From: Corbicula japonica
Taxonomy: Eukaryota > Mollusca > Bivalvia > Venerida > Cyrenidae
Length of the DNA: 64,000 nucleotides
Direction of reading: 5' to 3'
Assembly (NCBI GenBank): GCA_038501625.1
Contig: JAZAYU010000052.1
Span: forward strand, 3,935,955-3,999,954
Part shown: positions 11,421 to 21,661 of the stretch, in pieces
Layout: the number at the start of each line of letters is the position of its first letter
How positions within the stretch are numbered: position 1 is the first letter of the stretch
Made by a program: the position numbers and the translations under genes
Notes under the pieces: generated by a model
Database searches by the model: none
The model's input: only the letters and a program-made list of their open reading frames with translations
What the model was told of the DNA's origin: nothing

Positions 11421-11884
11421 ATACTTAAGGACAATGAAAACTCACGGTCGGGATAATTGCTTTTAACAAGGAAAATATATTTATTATAAAGACTTTTTCA
11501 CAGTTCCATAAAACCGAAGGCATTGCGGTCATTCAGATACCAAAATTGTGAAAATCGATTGCATTATAAAATGTTATTGCGTAATAAAGACAATACCGCA
11601 AAAATCAAAAGTAACACTTTTGGCTAATTGTGACAATGAACAACAGGAAACAGATTGAACCAATTCATTGTCAACACTAGCCAAATGTGTTACTTTTGAT
11701 TTTTAGGGTACTGTCTTTATTACGCAATACCTTTTTATTATACAATCAATTTTCATATTTTTGGTATCTAAATGACCGCAATGCATTCGGTTTTATGAAA
11801 CTGTGAAAAATATTCATAAGAAATATATTTTCTTTGTTAAAATGCAATTATTCCGACCGTGCGTTTTCATTGCCTTTAAGTATA
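11421..11884. mobile_element. 464-bp foldback (long palindromic MITE)
   Basis: Almost the whole element is an inverted repeat with arms of about 210 bp. The left arm begins atacttaaggacaatgaaaa; the right arm ends ttttcattgcctttaagtat. Internal pairs include gttattgcgtaataaagac with gtctttattacgcaatac, and aaaagtaacacttttggcta with tagccaaatgtgttactttt. The unpaired centre is about 40-50 bp. The ends sit in TA-rich flanks, so a TA target is possible but not provable. Confidence 0.75.
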
Positions 11885-12235
11885 TTTTGGTCGTAATTAA
11901 AAATCCTCGATCAATCCTAGTTCAACGACATCGGCACGTGCGCCCGCAGAGTACTATGAACTCTCGGGATATCACAAACATCGGCACGCAGACTTATTTT
12001 GAATCGTAACATTAAAGTTTGTTTTTTTTACTTAGTTAAGTGCGAAACACGATTATTTATTTACTTCCAATATTATTACACTAAGAAGACACTGACTAAA
12101 CTTTCGAGTTTACAGCAATTTTATTTCACAATAAGTTCCAAAAGTACTGTGTCAATAAGTAAGAGAATAATTCTTTAAAACTACGTATATCACACTTTTT
12201 TCATCAAAAAATGATCGTGACTCAAAACTGTGCCC

Positions 12236-12371
12236 AAGGTTATAAAACTGAGCATGGAAACCAGTCTCAAATCTCAAGCATCTGATTGACTGAAATGGCG
12301 ACCAGTCGCCATTTCAGCCAATCAGATGCTTGAGATTTGAGACTGGTTTCCAATATCAGCTTTATAACCTT
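12236..12371. mobile_element. Palindromic MITE, full length
   Basis: 136 bp from aaggttataaaactgagcat to its complement ending tttataacctt. The arms meet at tggcgaccagtcgcca. The best full-length representative of the family in the 5' flank. Confidence 0.9.
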
Positions 12372-13842
12372 CAGCCCAGGTCATATAAAGTTCTTATAAG
12401 AACCAAACCTAATAACGTTGACTACAAATGGCGGGTATCTTGCGCGCGTGAAATGTGATTTACAAGTACCAAATAAACGGATCCAGGATATCATAACACG
12501 TAGCGTGCAGATTTTATCAAATGTTTGACGTGAAAGTAATTCAAATTTAAAATGCGCCGTAAACAAATGAGAACAAAGTAAATTCTTAATTCATCAGGTA
12601 TTCACATAAATTACTTGTTAGTTCAATATTGACGGATTTAAAGAAAATTTTGCTAAACCGCCGCCAAATATATCAAACTTACGACAAAACATAGAAATGC
12701 GCACCGGAACATTTCAAAATCAATATTCACGATCAAATACTATCCTATTTTTTTAAATAACTCAATTTCAGAGAATGTGCAACGCGTTAGCACAAAAGTT
12801 ATTTTGAAACATCAAAATAACAGACCGGAACAGAAGAAAACAAATATTTATTTATTTCAGACATGTACAGAAATACATCATCTTGCCAGACTGTATGTTC
12901 ATATTATTTACAACAACGTCACTAAATTTGTACAAATTATGTTTTTTTGTTTTTGTTTGTTGATAATTTTATATTTTAAAACGACATCTTTACCGTAACA
13001 AAGTTAATCACAAAATGTTATAGTGAGGATTGTCATAACTGAATAACAGAGCTTCCTTAAGGGCTCACTACTCTTCTCCCCTGCACTTTCGTCGATAAAG
13101 AGAACATTTTCAAAGTCTCAATCATGGATTTCTCTTTTAGTAGCTAAAAGTTCTTTACAAAGTACACAAAATTTTCTTGTCAGTATCATTACACTCACGT
13201 GGGAATTTAAAATTTGGTTTTGTATTGTATAGTTTTTGTGAATTTATGTAAATGGAATTTAAAGCAATTTTAAGGTCTAGCTTATTTTCTTTACTTTTCT
13301 AAAGTGCCTTACTGTATGCAAATTAAACATACATTAGTAACATTCATTTGTGCAAAGTATCATTGAGCGACATTTTAATTTTTTGAGATTTTGATAATTT
13401 TTCTTTTTAAAACGATAAACGTTCAGAGGAGGAGTGTAGTGGGCCCTTAACATGTTGTTATTCTTTACATATTATAGCAAATATTTACATGAAGCTGTAT
13501 TGTGTCTATACATTCATACCAGGAAACACTTTGAAGAAACTTTGAAGAAACTCACAGAAACTAAACACAAAATTTAATTACAATGTACCAGCTTGCCACA
13601 ACCAAACCTTTTTTGAACTTTGAATAAAACAATTGAATGATTTGAAATGTAAAGGATAAAAAGACATAATCAAAGGTTATGTCTGTGACGTTAATCAAAA
13701 TTATGAGCAGCAAAATAAAATGCACTTTACAAGTCTCTTCGTGAACTATACTGAACTAACTTTAACGGAATACTGCAGACATTTTTCCATCTTTGAAGTT
13801 AATAATTGTTGTTAAAAAGTCTTTTCTGTCTGTTTTAGATCC

Positions 13843-14630
13843 CCTGTCAAAATTCAACTCTGTTTAGCTCTGCCCTTTTTTTTCTTGTTTAGGTCAACCC
13901 CATTTCATTAGGTGACCCAAACGACTTTAAACATGAAATAGTATCAGGGTGGCTATACCACGTGACTTTTTGGATGTCGTGAACACATAAAAACCACTTC
14001 CTTCAGGAACGTTTCTGCTTATTTCTCAGTAATTTCTGGACCGATTTCGATCCAATAAAGAGCACCGCACTCCTGTTAAAAAGCATTTGGCTGCCGTTTT
14101 GTCAAACATTCAAAGACAAATGGTTTGAAAGTGTGATGTCGATGTAAATGCTTTTTAACAGGGGTACGGTGCCCAAGATCATAAAGCAAAATCTGTAGAT
14201 CAGTCTCAAATCTCAAGCATCTGATTGGCTGAAATGGCGACGGTTTGAAATCGGTCCAGAAATTCACACTGTGACTGTGAAATAAGCAAAACCTGTCTGA
14301 AGCAAGTGATTTTGTGTGAGCACGACATCATAAAAGTCACGTGGTATAGCCACCCTGAGTATTAATCTGACCCAAAAAACGCATTGAAGGCTCCATGTTC
14401 ACCGCCATATGCATACCATCGTTTGGGATAGATCTATATGTTACTGTTTACTTAACGTGTAAATATTATGTTGCGATCAAACCGGGGTTAGGCGGAGTAG
14501 TCAGTAATATGCATTTCTGTTACTGCCCATGAACAGGCTAGATCAAACCTAGCCTTCAATATTTTCATATTTGTCGTGTTCGGTGCCTTATAAAGTTCCG
14601 TTTTTATCTATTTCTAAGATAACAGTCCTT
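13843..14630. repeat. Dispersed repeat D, interrupted by a nested transposon
   Basis: The left part (tttagatcccctgtcaaaat, to 13944) and the right part (from 14358, tattaatctg... and caaacctagccttcaatatt) align with the uninterrupted copy at 1752-2170. The interruption at 13945-14357 is a separate element. Removing it and one target repeat restores gaaatagtattaatctg, matching taaatggtattaatctg of the intact copy. Confidence 0.75.
13945..14357. mobile_element. 413-bp TIR element with 5-bp target duplication AGTAT
   Basis: The ends cagggtggctataccacgtg and cacgtggtatagccaccctg are near-perfect inverted repeats. AGTAT flanks it at 13940-13944 and 14358-14362. A subterminal pair (gaccgatttcgatcc near 14039; gaaatcggtccagaaatt near 14246) extends the palindrome. 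The middle itself contains another inverted pair (gttaaaaagcattt / aaatgctttttaac) and half of a palindromic MITE (14174-14240), so at least three insertion layers are stacked. No transposase. Confidence 0.8.
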
Positions 14631-15327
14631 AGATTAAATGTAAAAAATGTTTCACCATATTGGTTTAAAATTTTGCGATTTTAATACTAAAATTTTTAAT
14701 TCGTTTCGTTTATTAGGAAATTCGGCATAATCAATTCCAATGTCAATTTATAGTTAGAAAAAAATATGTCCTCGGCTATTTAATTCTTTTGCAAATCAAA
14801 AAAAGTAAGATATTTCAATTTATGTTCAATGTAATTTTCTTGAAGCAGCAAAACCCGAAATGCTTATATTAGGGGAAAACCTTGAGCTTTCATGAAACGA
14901 AGGAGATTTTAAACGAAAAAAATGTATAAGCCATCAATATAGAAATACACTGCCCTTCAAAAGTAATTATTGCAAAGCCTATAACAATGGCGTGTTCCTG
15001 GGCTAGACAAGTTTGCCTGAATCTCTTTAATGTCATGTTGCCGTGAAAACCACCCTTGTTGTTGTTGTTTTTGTTGTTGTTGTTTTTCACGTCGAAATAC
15101 TAATCATATCGTAATGATTTCAGAATACCGTAGTTCTATGAAATCTCGTGTTATGATTTTATCTTAAGTTTTTATAAGCTGAGGCTTCAAAGAAATGGGA
15201 AATGAAGAATTTGATCTCCAAACATGTTGTTACGGATACAATTTTTTTCTAAATTACCCACAAATAAATCTTTCTGACTTAAATCTAATTAAATTTTTAT
15301 TATAACTTCTACGATTTTTCATTTCAG

Positions 15328-15383
15328 AAAAAATGATCCAGTCTAAAACTGTTATGTGATGTAAACAACAAAACTAATCAACA
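15328..15383 (+). promoter_or_regulatory. Possible 5' UTR with a short upstream ORF
   Basis: A plausible splice acceptor (tttttcatttcag, ending at 15327) precedes the start codon by 56 bases, suggesting an intron in the 5' UTR. Within the putative leader, ATG at 15333 opens an eight-codon frame (MIQSKTVM) closed by TGA at 15357-15359, 24 bases before the main ATG. If transcribed, it could reduce initiation at the main start. No promoter or transcription start was identified. Confidence 0.35.
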
Positions 15384-16139
15384 ATGGGTTGCTGTGGATC
15401 AAAAGCAGACAAATCGAAAAGTTACCTTCTCCAAACATTGTCAGGCCATGAAGCAGGCGTCAATTGTATGGCTCTGAGCGAAGATGGAAGTGTGCTAGCA
15501 ACCGGAAGTGAAGATAAAACTGCGCGTCTTTGGAGCGCAAAAACGACACCATGTGAATGTATAGGGATATTACGCGGGCATGAAGAATACGTAAACTGTA
15601 TTCTTATCGAGGATTGCTTTTGTATTACCGGAAGTGCGGACAAGACAGTCAGGAAGTGGGATGTAAGCACCTGCGAATGCGTACTCATTATGCGCGGGCA
15701 CACATCAGTTATTTATAGAATGATTTGTACCGGAGATTTTATATTCACGAGTTCGTATGATAGAACGGCGAGATGTTGGGACTTTGATAACGGAGAGTGT
15801 ATCCGAGTGTTTAGGGGTCATAAAAGAGGGGTCTATCCCTTAATATTCATACCAGGGGATGATGAAGGCAACGACGACATTGACAATTATGACGGGTCTA
15901 GAGATATTCTGCTGACTGGTTCGGCAGATTTTACTGCCAGATCCTGGAACTTTGAGACGGGACAGTGCCTTAAAGTATTTAAGGGTCATACAGGGGCGAT
16001 AACTTGCATGGCCGCTGATTCTATGGGCAGAGTACTCTTTACAGGAAGTACTGATAACAGCATTCGTTCTTGGAATCTGATAAAAGGGGAACAACTCAAG
16101 TTATTTTCTGGCCACCAAGGATCTGTTATTTGCATACAG
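15384..16139 (+). CDS. WDR86: WDR86-like WD40-repeat protein, exon 1 (N-terminus and WD repeats 1 to 6a)
   Basis: 252 codons, phase 0 at the end (ata cag, then gtgaga donor at 16140). Starts MGCCGSKADKSK: Gly2 followed by Cys3-Cys4 is a typical N-myristoylation plus palmitoylation signal, so membrane anchoring is likely. WD repeats follow, each with a GH dipeptide and an S/T-x-D...W core: GHEAGV/TGSEDKTARLW, GHEEYV/TGSADKTVRKW, GHTSVI/TSSYDRTARCW, GHKRGV/TGSADFTARSW and GHTGAI/TGSTDNSIRSW, then GHQGSV opens repeat 6. Repeat 4 has an acidic loop (DDEGNDDIDNYD). Repeat order, spacing and many residues match my recollection of vertebrate WDR86 (about 376 residues). Family function is poorly known; WD propellers are binding scaffolds. 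The spliced product from exons 1, 2, one of 3/4, 5 and 6 is 398 residues. Confidence 0.92.
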
Positions 16140-17394
16140 GTGAGAAATAGAAGATTATTCTGTGTTTATAGACGATTGCTGTAGTTTTCGTTTTCACAAG
16201 GTTTTGAATTTTACGTGTTACCGTTTGCATAACACAATCGAAAACGGCAAACTCAGTCGTTGAAAAAAGTTGATTTACAAGTGTTATTTAGGAAAGAATG
16301 TCTCACCCTAGCCAAAAGATTACGCAATTTACAATTCCTTGAAACAAAACAACCCTAAAATGGATGTAAATATGAAACAGTGCTTTTGTAAATTCATAAC
16401 CTTCTGAAAACTGAAAATACTACCGCACTCTTCTTCAATCCATAAGGTCCCACAACAGATTAATTATTTGTGAAAACAAAATGGATGAATAGCGTTTAAC
16501 AAGATGCTACATTAAAAGCGTTAATGAGACATGTTGTCAATCCAAGAGAGTATTGACCATATGGTGAAACATTTCAGGAAAAACACAATTTTTGAAATTC
16601 CATTGCAGGTGCGAGTATTTGGGGTTACATGGGTTCTAAGAGTAAGTGCAGTCCCGTTTTGTTGAAAAAGGTGTGCTTTATCAAAGGGTGCTGCATTGCG
16701 CTAATTGACAATGTAGTCAGCAAATTACCCAAATTACCGTTGTTTATAAATTATTATTCCCGGCCACGTTTACCGGTTGCTTGCAAAACAACTTCATATG
16801 GTGTGCCTCTGTCATTTTTTCACAAGGCGTTCATTGTGTGCTTGTCTTGAAGTTGTTGGCGCTGTCAGTCATTTTGCTTGAATTTGATACGCAATAATAA
16901 AAGAAATGAATATTACACAAATCCGGGAAGTGTTTGGGGGTAAATACAACTTTGCAGAAACATATGCATTGCTACTACTGGGAGAAATTATGCTTACAGT
17001 GTAATGCCATTGGATAATAAACTTGCAACTGAAAGCGCCCATTTTCTTACCATTTTTTTAAATATTCAATTGTGCATCAAACGCAGTTCCCCTTATGAAG
17101 TGGAAGAGTAGCTATGAGTGACCTCACAAGTATAAATATGAAGCTCGACATGATGTCTCATTAACTGTTAAATTTTATTTTCGCGCGGGTTCAATTTTCG
17201 CTTATTTCGCGCTACGGCAAGAGCGCGAAGTTCAACCTCAGCGAAAAAAACATCTAATTGTTTTTTTATATATAGGAAAACACAGTTGCGCGAATTAATG
17301 TCCCGGCGAATTTGTTATTTACGGGTTTTACGCGAAAATTCGTCCCCGTGAAATTAAATGATACTACAGTACATGACAGTCGCAGGCAGGCACT

Positions 17395-18790
17395 CTGACG
17401 GTGGCAGGCCGATTTTCGGTTGATATATAAATCATACCTTATGGTCTTGATTTCACATAGTTGTAAAAGTTGTAACATCACAATATGCGGTCGAAGGTCA
17501 GTGTTAATAAGGGAAAGGGCAATGTATTAATATTGCTTCCATTTTCTTTACATGCAAAAATGACCCACATTCAGAATCTCATTAAAACTGTCGTCACAAA
17601 TCACTAAATGGCACTTGCCTGCCACCGCGCGAACAAAATGTACCCGCCCTGCCACCTGCCGATTTGCAAAAATAGAAAAAATCGCCACGACGTCAGAAAT
17701 TTAACTTTTTCTTAAAATCTCAGCTGCTTGCTGGCGACGTCTAAAATGCCGACTGCCGCCGGACGATCGTAACTGCCGCAGTCTTGCCACCGGCCGATAT
17801 TTAGTGAAAATTGACATTTACAACGTCGGCCGGTGGCATTTAGTGATTTGTGACGAAAGTTTTAGACCTGAAATAATCATTAAAGGGGCGTCTCCGGTTT
17901 TCCTTATCCTGCCACAAAAAAGGAATGTCACGTCCTAATATGCAATAATTTAGTAAGAAAACAAAAAACATAACGTTTCATTTTTAAATATGTACGGCAT
18001 TTTTAAACTGTCGTCACAAATCACTAAAGTGACAGGCGGGGCGCAGGGCGATTTTTCCTCCGCGATCGAGACCTCAAGAGTCCACAGAAATCGACCGGTG
18101 ATTGCTAGAAACTAACTGCCACTCTCCAGCACCCGGCCTGCCACCGACATGCCACCGCCCGATTTCACTTTATCGGCCGGTGGCAGAGCGGAGGCTGGGA
18201 GGCGGCAGTCAATGTCGGTAGGTGGCATCTGCCGATTTCAGACTAACAGACATTAGTTCATAATGAATTGACTATTACCATACATAACAGTTCATATGGC
18301 GTTTTAAATTGCACCAGATCGACTAAGAGACTTAAGAATAGCCCTTTCCCTTATTAACATTGACCTTCGACCGCATATTGTGATGTTACAACTTTTACCA
18401 CTATGAGAAATCAAGACCACAAGGTATGATTTATATATCAACCGAAAATCGGCCTGCCACCGTCAGATTATCGGGCGGGCGCAGATCGGTGGCAGCTAGA
18501 TCGCTCAATCGCCGGCCGGCGGCAGTTGTAAATGGGCTGTCCCCCGCCAGGTGGCAGGGCGGTGGCAGTTTAATTCTAGTTGCCGCCGCCCTGCCACCTT
18601 ACTGCCACTTGCAGGATATTTTGGGGAGTCACGTTTCCCGCGAGCCTTTGAAACCAACTGCCACCGACAGGCGGCATTTTGTTGGCAGTTATATGTGACT
18701 GCTCTCAGCGATGTGTAAACAATCGACCGGCGGCAGCCAACTTCACGACTCTGCCGATGTCAAAATTGGCCGGCGGCATTTAGCAATTGT
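17395..18790. mobile_element. GC-rich foldback-like element with subterminal motif clusters
   Basis: Arms of about 126 bp at 17395-17520 and 18341-18466 are inverted copies of each other, both including the words accgaaaatcggcctgccac and cgcatattgtgatgttacaa in one orientation. Between and beyond them lie dozens of GC-rich motifs (TGCCACCG, GCCGGCGGCAG) in both directions. The word tcacaaatcactaaa occurs at about 17594 and 18012, and inverted near 17838. It lies in intron 1 of the WDR86-like gene. Motif clusters plus inverted arms suggest a non-autonomous DNA transposon or foldback; I cannot name the superfamily. Confidence 0.6.
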
Positions 18791-18858
18791 GACGCTAATT
18801 TAGCTAGGTTATACCACCGTGTCGGTGTTTAGACCCTATTTCTCTATGATATGAGATA

Positions 18859-18991
18859 AAGGTTATAAAATTTAGATTGGAAACCAGTCTCAATTCTCAA
18901 GCATCTGATTGGCTGAAATGGCGTCTAGTCGCCATTTCAGCCAATCAGATGCTTGAGATTTGAGGCTGGTCTCCGTGATTGACTTTTAAAG
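18859..18991. mobile_element. Palindromic MITE in intron 1
   Basis: Right-duplicate counterpart of 1257-1389; sequence identical as far as I could see. Being inside an intron, it would fold into a hairpin of about 60 bp in the pre-mRNA. Confidence 0.85.
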
Positions 18992-21525
18992 CCGAAAGTA
19001 GACGTGAAGAAACTTCTTCTCGAGTTTATGCAGTTTTTTTCTTTAAGTGCAAGTTTCACCTCTAAAATTCACAAATCTTGTGATTGTATGTTGAGTACTG
19101 TTCACAATATAAGTAAAATACTATTCAGATTAGGGATTGTAATAATATGGTCTAAGATTTGCTCATACTTAAATAAATAGACTTTCTTAGACACACTTCT
19201 ATCAACAGTTTGATAACATATACCTCTCTAAATGACTTTACAAAATTCATGGAATGTGAGGATTTAAGATAAGTTTTTTTAAGTTTTGATTAACCCTTTC
19301 CTCCATATATACGCATTTTTATGCATGTGCGAACCCTCCCAAAAGTTTTAAATTTGCCTTTGGCGTTCTCTGCGGTCGGCAGGACATGCAGTATTTGTAT
19401 TTCAGATCCCTTGTCAAAATTCTATTTTATTCAGCTCCGTCGATTGTTTCTCGTTTAGGACAAACCCATTATTTTATATGGGGACATTACGCCGCTGAAC
19501 ATTAAATGGTATTAATCTGAATTTACCGCATAAAAGGTTTCATGTTTACCGTCATATACATACCATCGTTTTGGATGGATCTAAGTTGTGCTGTTTACAA
19601 CGTTCTTGTGTACATGTAAATAATGAGTTGCGCACAACTAGGCGGCGTGGGCAGTAAAATTATTACCATTACTGTCAGTGAACAGGATTAATCAAACTGA
19701 GCCTGCAATAGTTTATTTTTGTCGGGTTTGGTTACTTGCAAAGTTTCCTTTTCTTCTATCCCAAGTATCATGTCTGAAACCCCTTAAATAAAAGTAAAAA
19801 TATGATTTAACTTTGTAAGAATTACTTATTCTAAAGTTAACCCTGGTAGGTCTGCAGGTTTTACTTTCACTGTTGATATATTAACCTATATATTCCTGCA
19901 TGAAGTTTTACAATATATTGATTATGTTAGAGGCCGACAAGTTTAATATCGAATCAAATATTCTTTGTAATCTTAACAAAACGATTGACTTCAAATATTT
20001 TGAATTTGCACTCGGCAATAATCAGGTGACCGCTATGATCTACTGATCTATCGAATTTCTAATTGTTAAAATTCATAATTTATAGATTCTCTGGAAACCA
20101 GATACAAACGTTCAGATTCATCGATTTAATATAAGGTCATTAATATCAAACAAAGGGAATATTGTCGTCTGCGGAATAATAGAATAAAAATGCGCTTTAG
20201 GTCAGATTGCGTTATTTCGATTAATCGGTTACGGTTCAGTTTAGGTGTGGTTCTAAGTCCTTTCTTGAATTATTTAGCAAAACATCAAAAGGGCAACGGA
20301 TACATGTTACTTTGTAGATCAGTCAAAAGAAATTAATCGTTCATTGAATACAGAACAACAATTTTATCAGAAACAAAACAGGCAAAACTATTAAAATTTA
20401 GCTTGTTACAGTACCTACTTAGAACCTAGCTGATTTATTGGCCAAACTGGCGTTCTTCCCCTTTTACCGGGTAATACTAGTAACACACAATTTAAATTAT
20501 GTTCATTTCAAACAAAAACCACCTGTTTTCGTAAGAATACAACTTTTTTACAAACTGTCATCGAGAATAATGAAAAATATCGACATTTCTTCAACGGCAA
20601 ACTGCAGTTAATATAAATTTGCAAAAATCAATGTCATACGACGGTTGCTGTAGTTTCCGCTTTTACAACGCTGTATATGATAGTGTATATGAAGATGTTT
20701 CTATAGAAAATAGAATCCGAAATGAATGCAGCAAGTGCATTCTATTTTCTTTTTTTTATGTCGCCCTTCATTTGTAGTCAATCAGAAGCTATGAAAATTC
20801 AAATTCCTCGCCGATTTATTACAATAGAACTACTTTCTATTTTCTATTTTACAATGAACAAAATAGATCAATCTATTTTCAAATGCACATGTGCATGGCT
20901 ACAAATGTATGGCGAAATTTAAGTCGGATAGATTCTATAAAGACGTTTCAATAGAAATAGAAGCCTGCACTCGTTGCTCTCGTTTCGGCTTCTATTTTCT
21001 ATAGAAACGTCTTAATAGACGCTCTCCTATACTTAACGTGCTCATCTCATTATAAATTTGCAAACTCGGTCGATGACTGAAAAACGAAAGTCTCTGCGTT
21101 TGTCAACTGATTACAAGGTTAACATTTCTTTGAAAAAAAAAACAACATTTCGACAAAGATATTAACTATGCAAACGGTGCAGACCTAAAATTTATAATGC
21201 TGTTAAATCGGAAACTAACGCCTTTATTTTTTATAAGTAAAGAAAAGTAAGAACATCAAAGAAAATAGCTAGACCTCAAAATTTCTTAAAATTATATTTA
21301 CATCCAAACACAAAAAAGCAAAACAACATTAGACACCATTTTAAATGCCCACACGTGTATTATGATACTGTACAAAATTATGCTGTAAACTTCGAGAAAC
21401 TGCAGTCTTCTTTACGCCCAAAATCTTTTCTCTCGAAAAATAGTTACCCATCCGAAATTTGCACGCAGCTTAACAATTTCCAGCTTAGAGATATAAATTT
21501 CTGACATTTGCTTTCTGCTTTTCAG

Positions 21526-21661
21526 GTTATCAACAAAATATTGTATTCCGGAAGCTCCGATCATACCGGAAGAGCATGGGTGACTGAATTCGGGGACTGC
21601 ACTCGGATTTACAAAGGCCATAAGCACACCGTGAGTGTGATCAAAATGAAGGACGGGCTTG
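21526..21661 (+). CDS. WDR86: WDR86-like exon 2 (WD repeats 6b and 7a)
   Basis: 136 bp: 45 codons plus one base (G), so it ends in phase 1. Flanked by ttttcag and gtaagt. Encodes VINKILYSGSSDHTGRAW, the C-terminal part of repeat 6, then TEFGDCTRIYKGHKHTVSV, the start of repeat 7, ending KMKDGL plus a split codon. Its first residues continue smoothly from exon 1 (GSVICIQ). The next exon must start with two bases completing the split codon, and both 104-bp exons at 35218 and 35937 do so. A second copy is at 3923-4058. Confidence 0.92.

Larger units (their letters stand above)
10924..15327. other. 5' flank of the WDR86-like gene: no gene seen, several foldbacks
   Basis: AT-rich sequence after the gap. 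It contains a degenerate 165-bp tandem duplication (about 11002-11335, marked by aacattaaatatgtattg), a short palindrome of gaaca/tgttc words at about 11362-11398, the long foldback at 11421-11884, a palindromic MITE at 12236-12371, and repeat D with its nested insertion (13843-14630). The promoter and any non-coding first exon should lie here, but I cannot place them. Open frames of 60-73 codons have no recognisable features. Confidence 0.6.
16140..21525 (+). other. Intron 1 of the WDR86-like gene
   Basis: About 5.4 kb with GT (16140) and AG (21525) ends; the acceptor tract is gctttctgcttttcag. The right duplicate begins inside it at 17603. Contents: half-MITE of cgcgaaa words (17285-17372), GC-rich foldback-like element (17395-18790), palindromic MITE (18859-18991), AACCCTTT fragment plus repeat D (19292-19772) and the ctatagaaaatag inverted repeat (about 20684-21027). 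No other gene seen; the open frame at 16629-16850 has no features. Confidence 0.8.

Noticed and set aside
15422..16094. Antisense open frames across WDR86-like exon 1
   Set aside because: Shadows of the coding strand.
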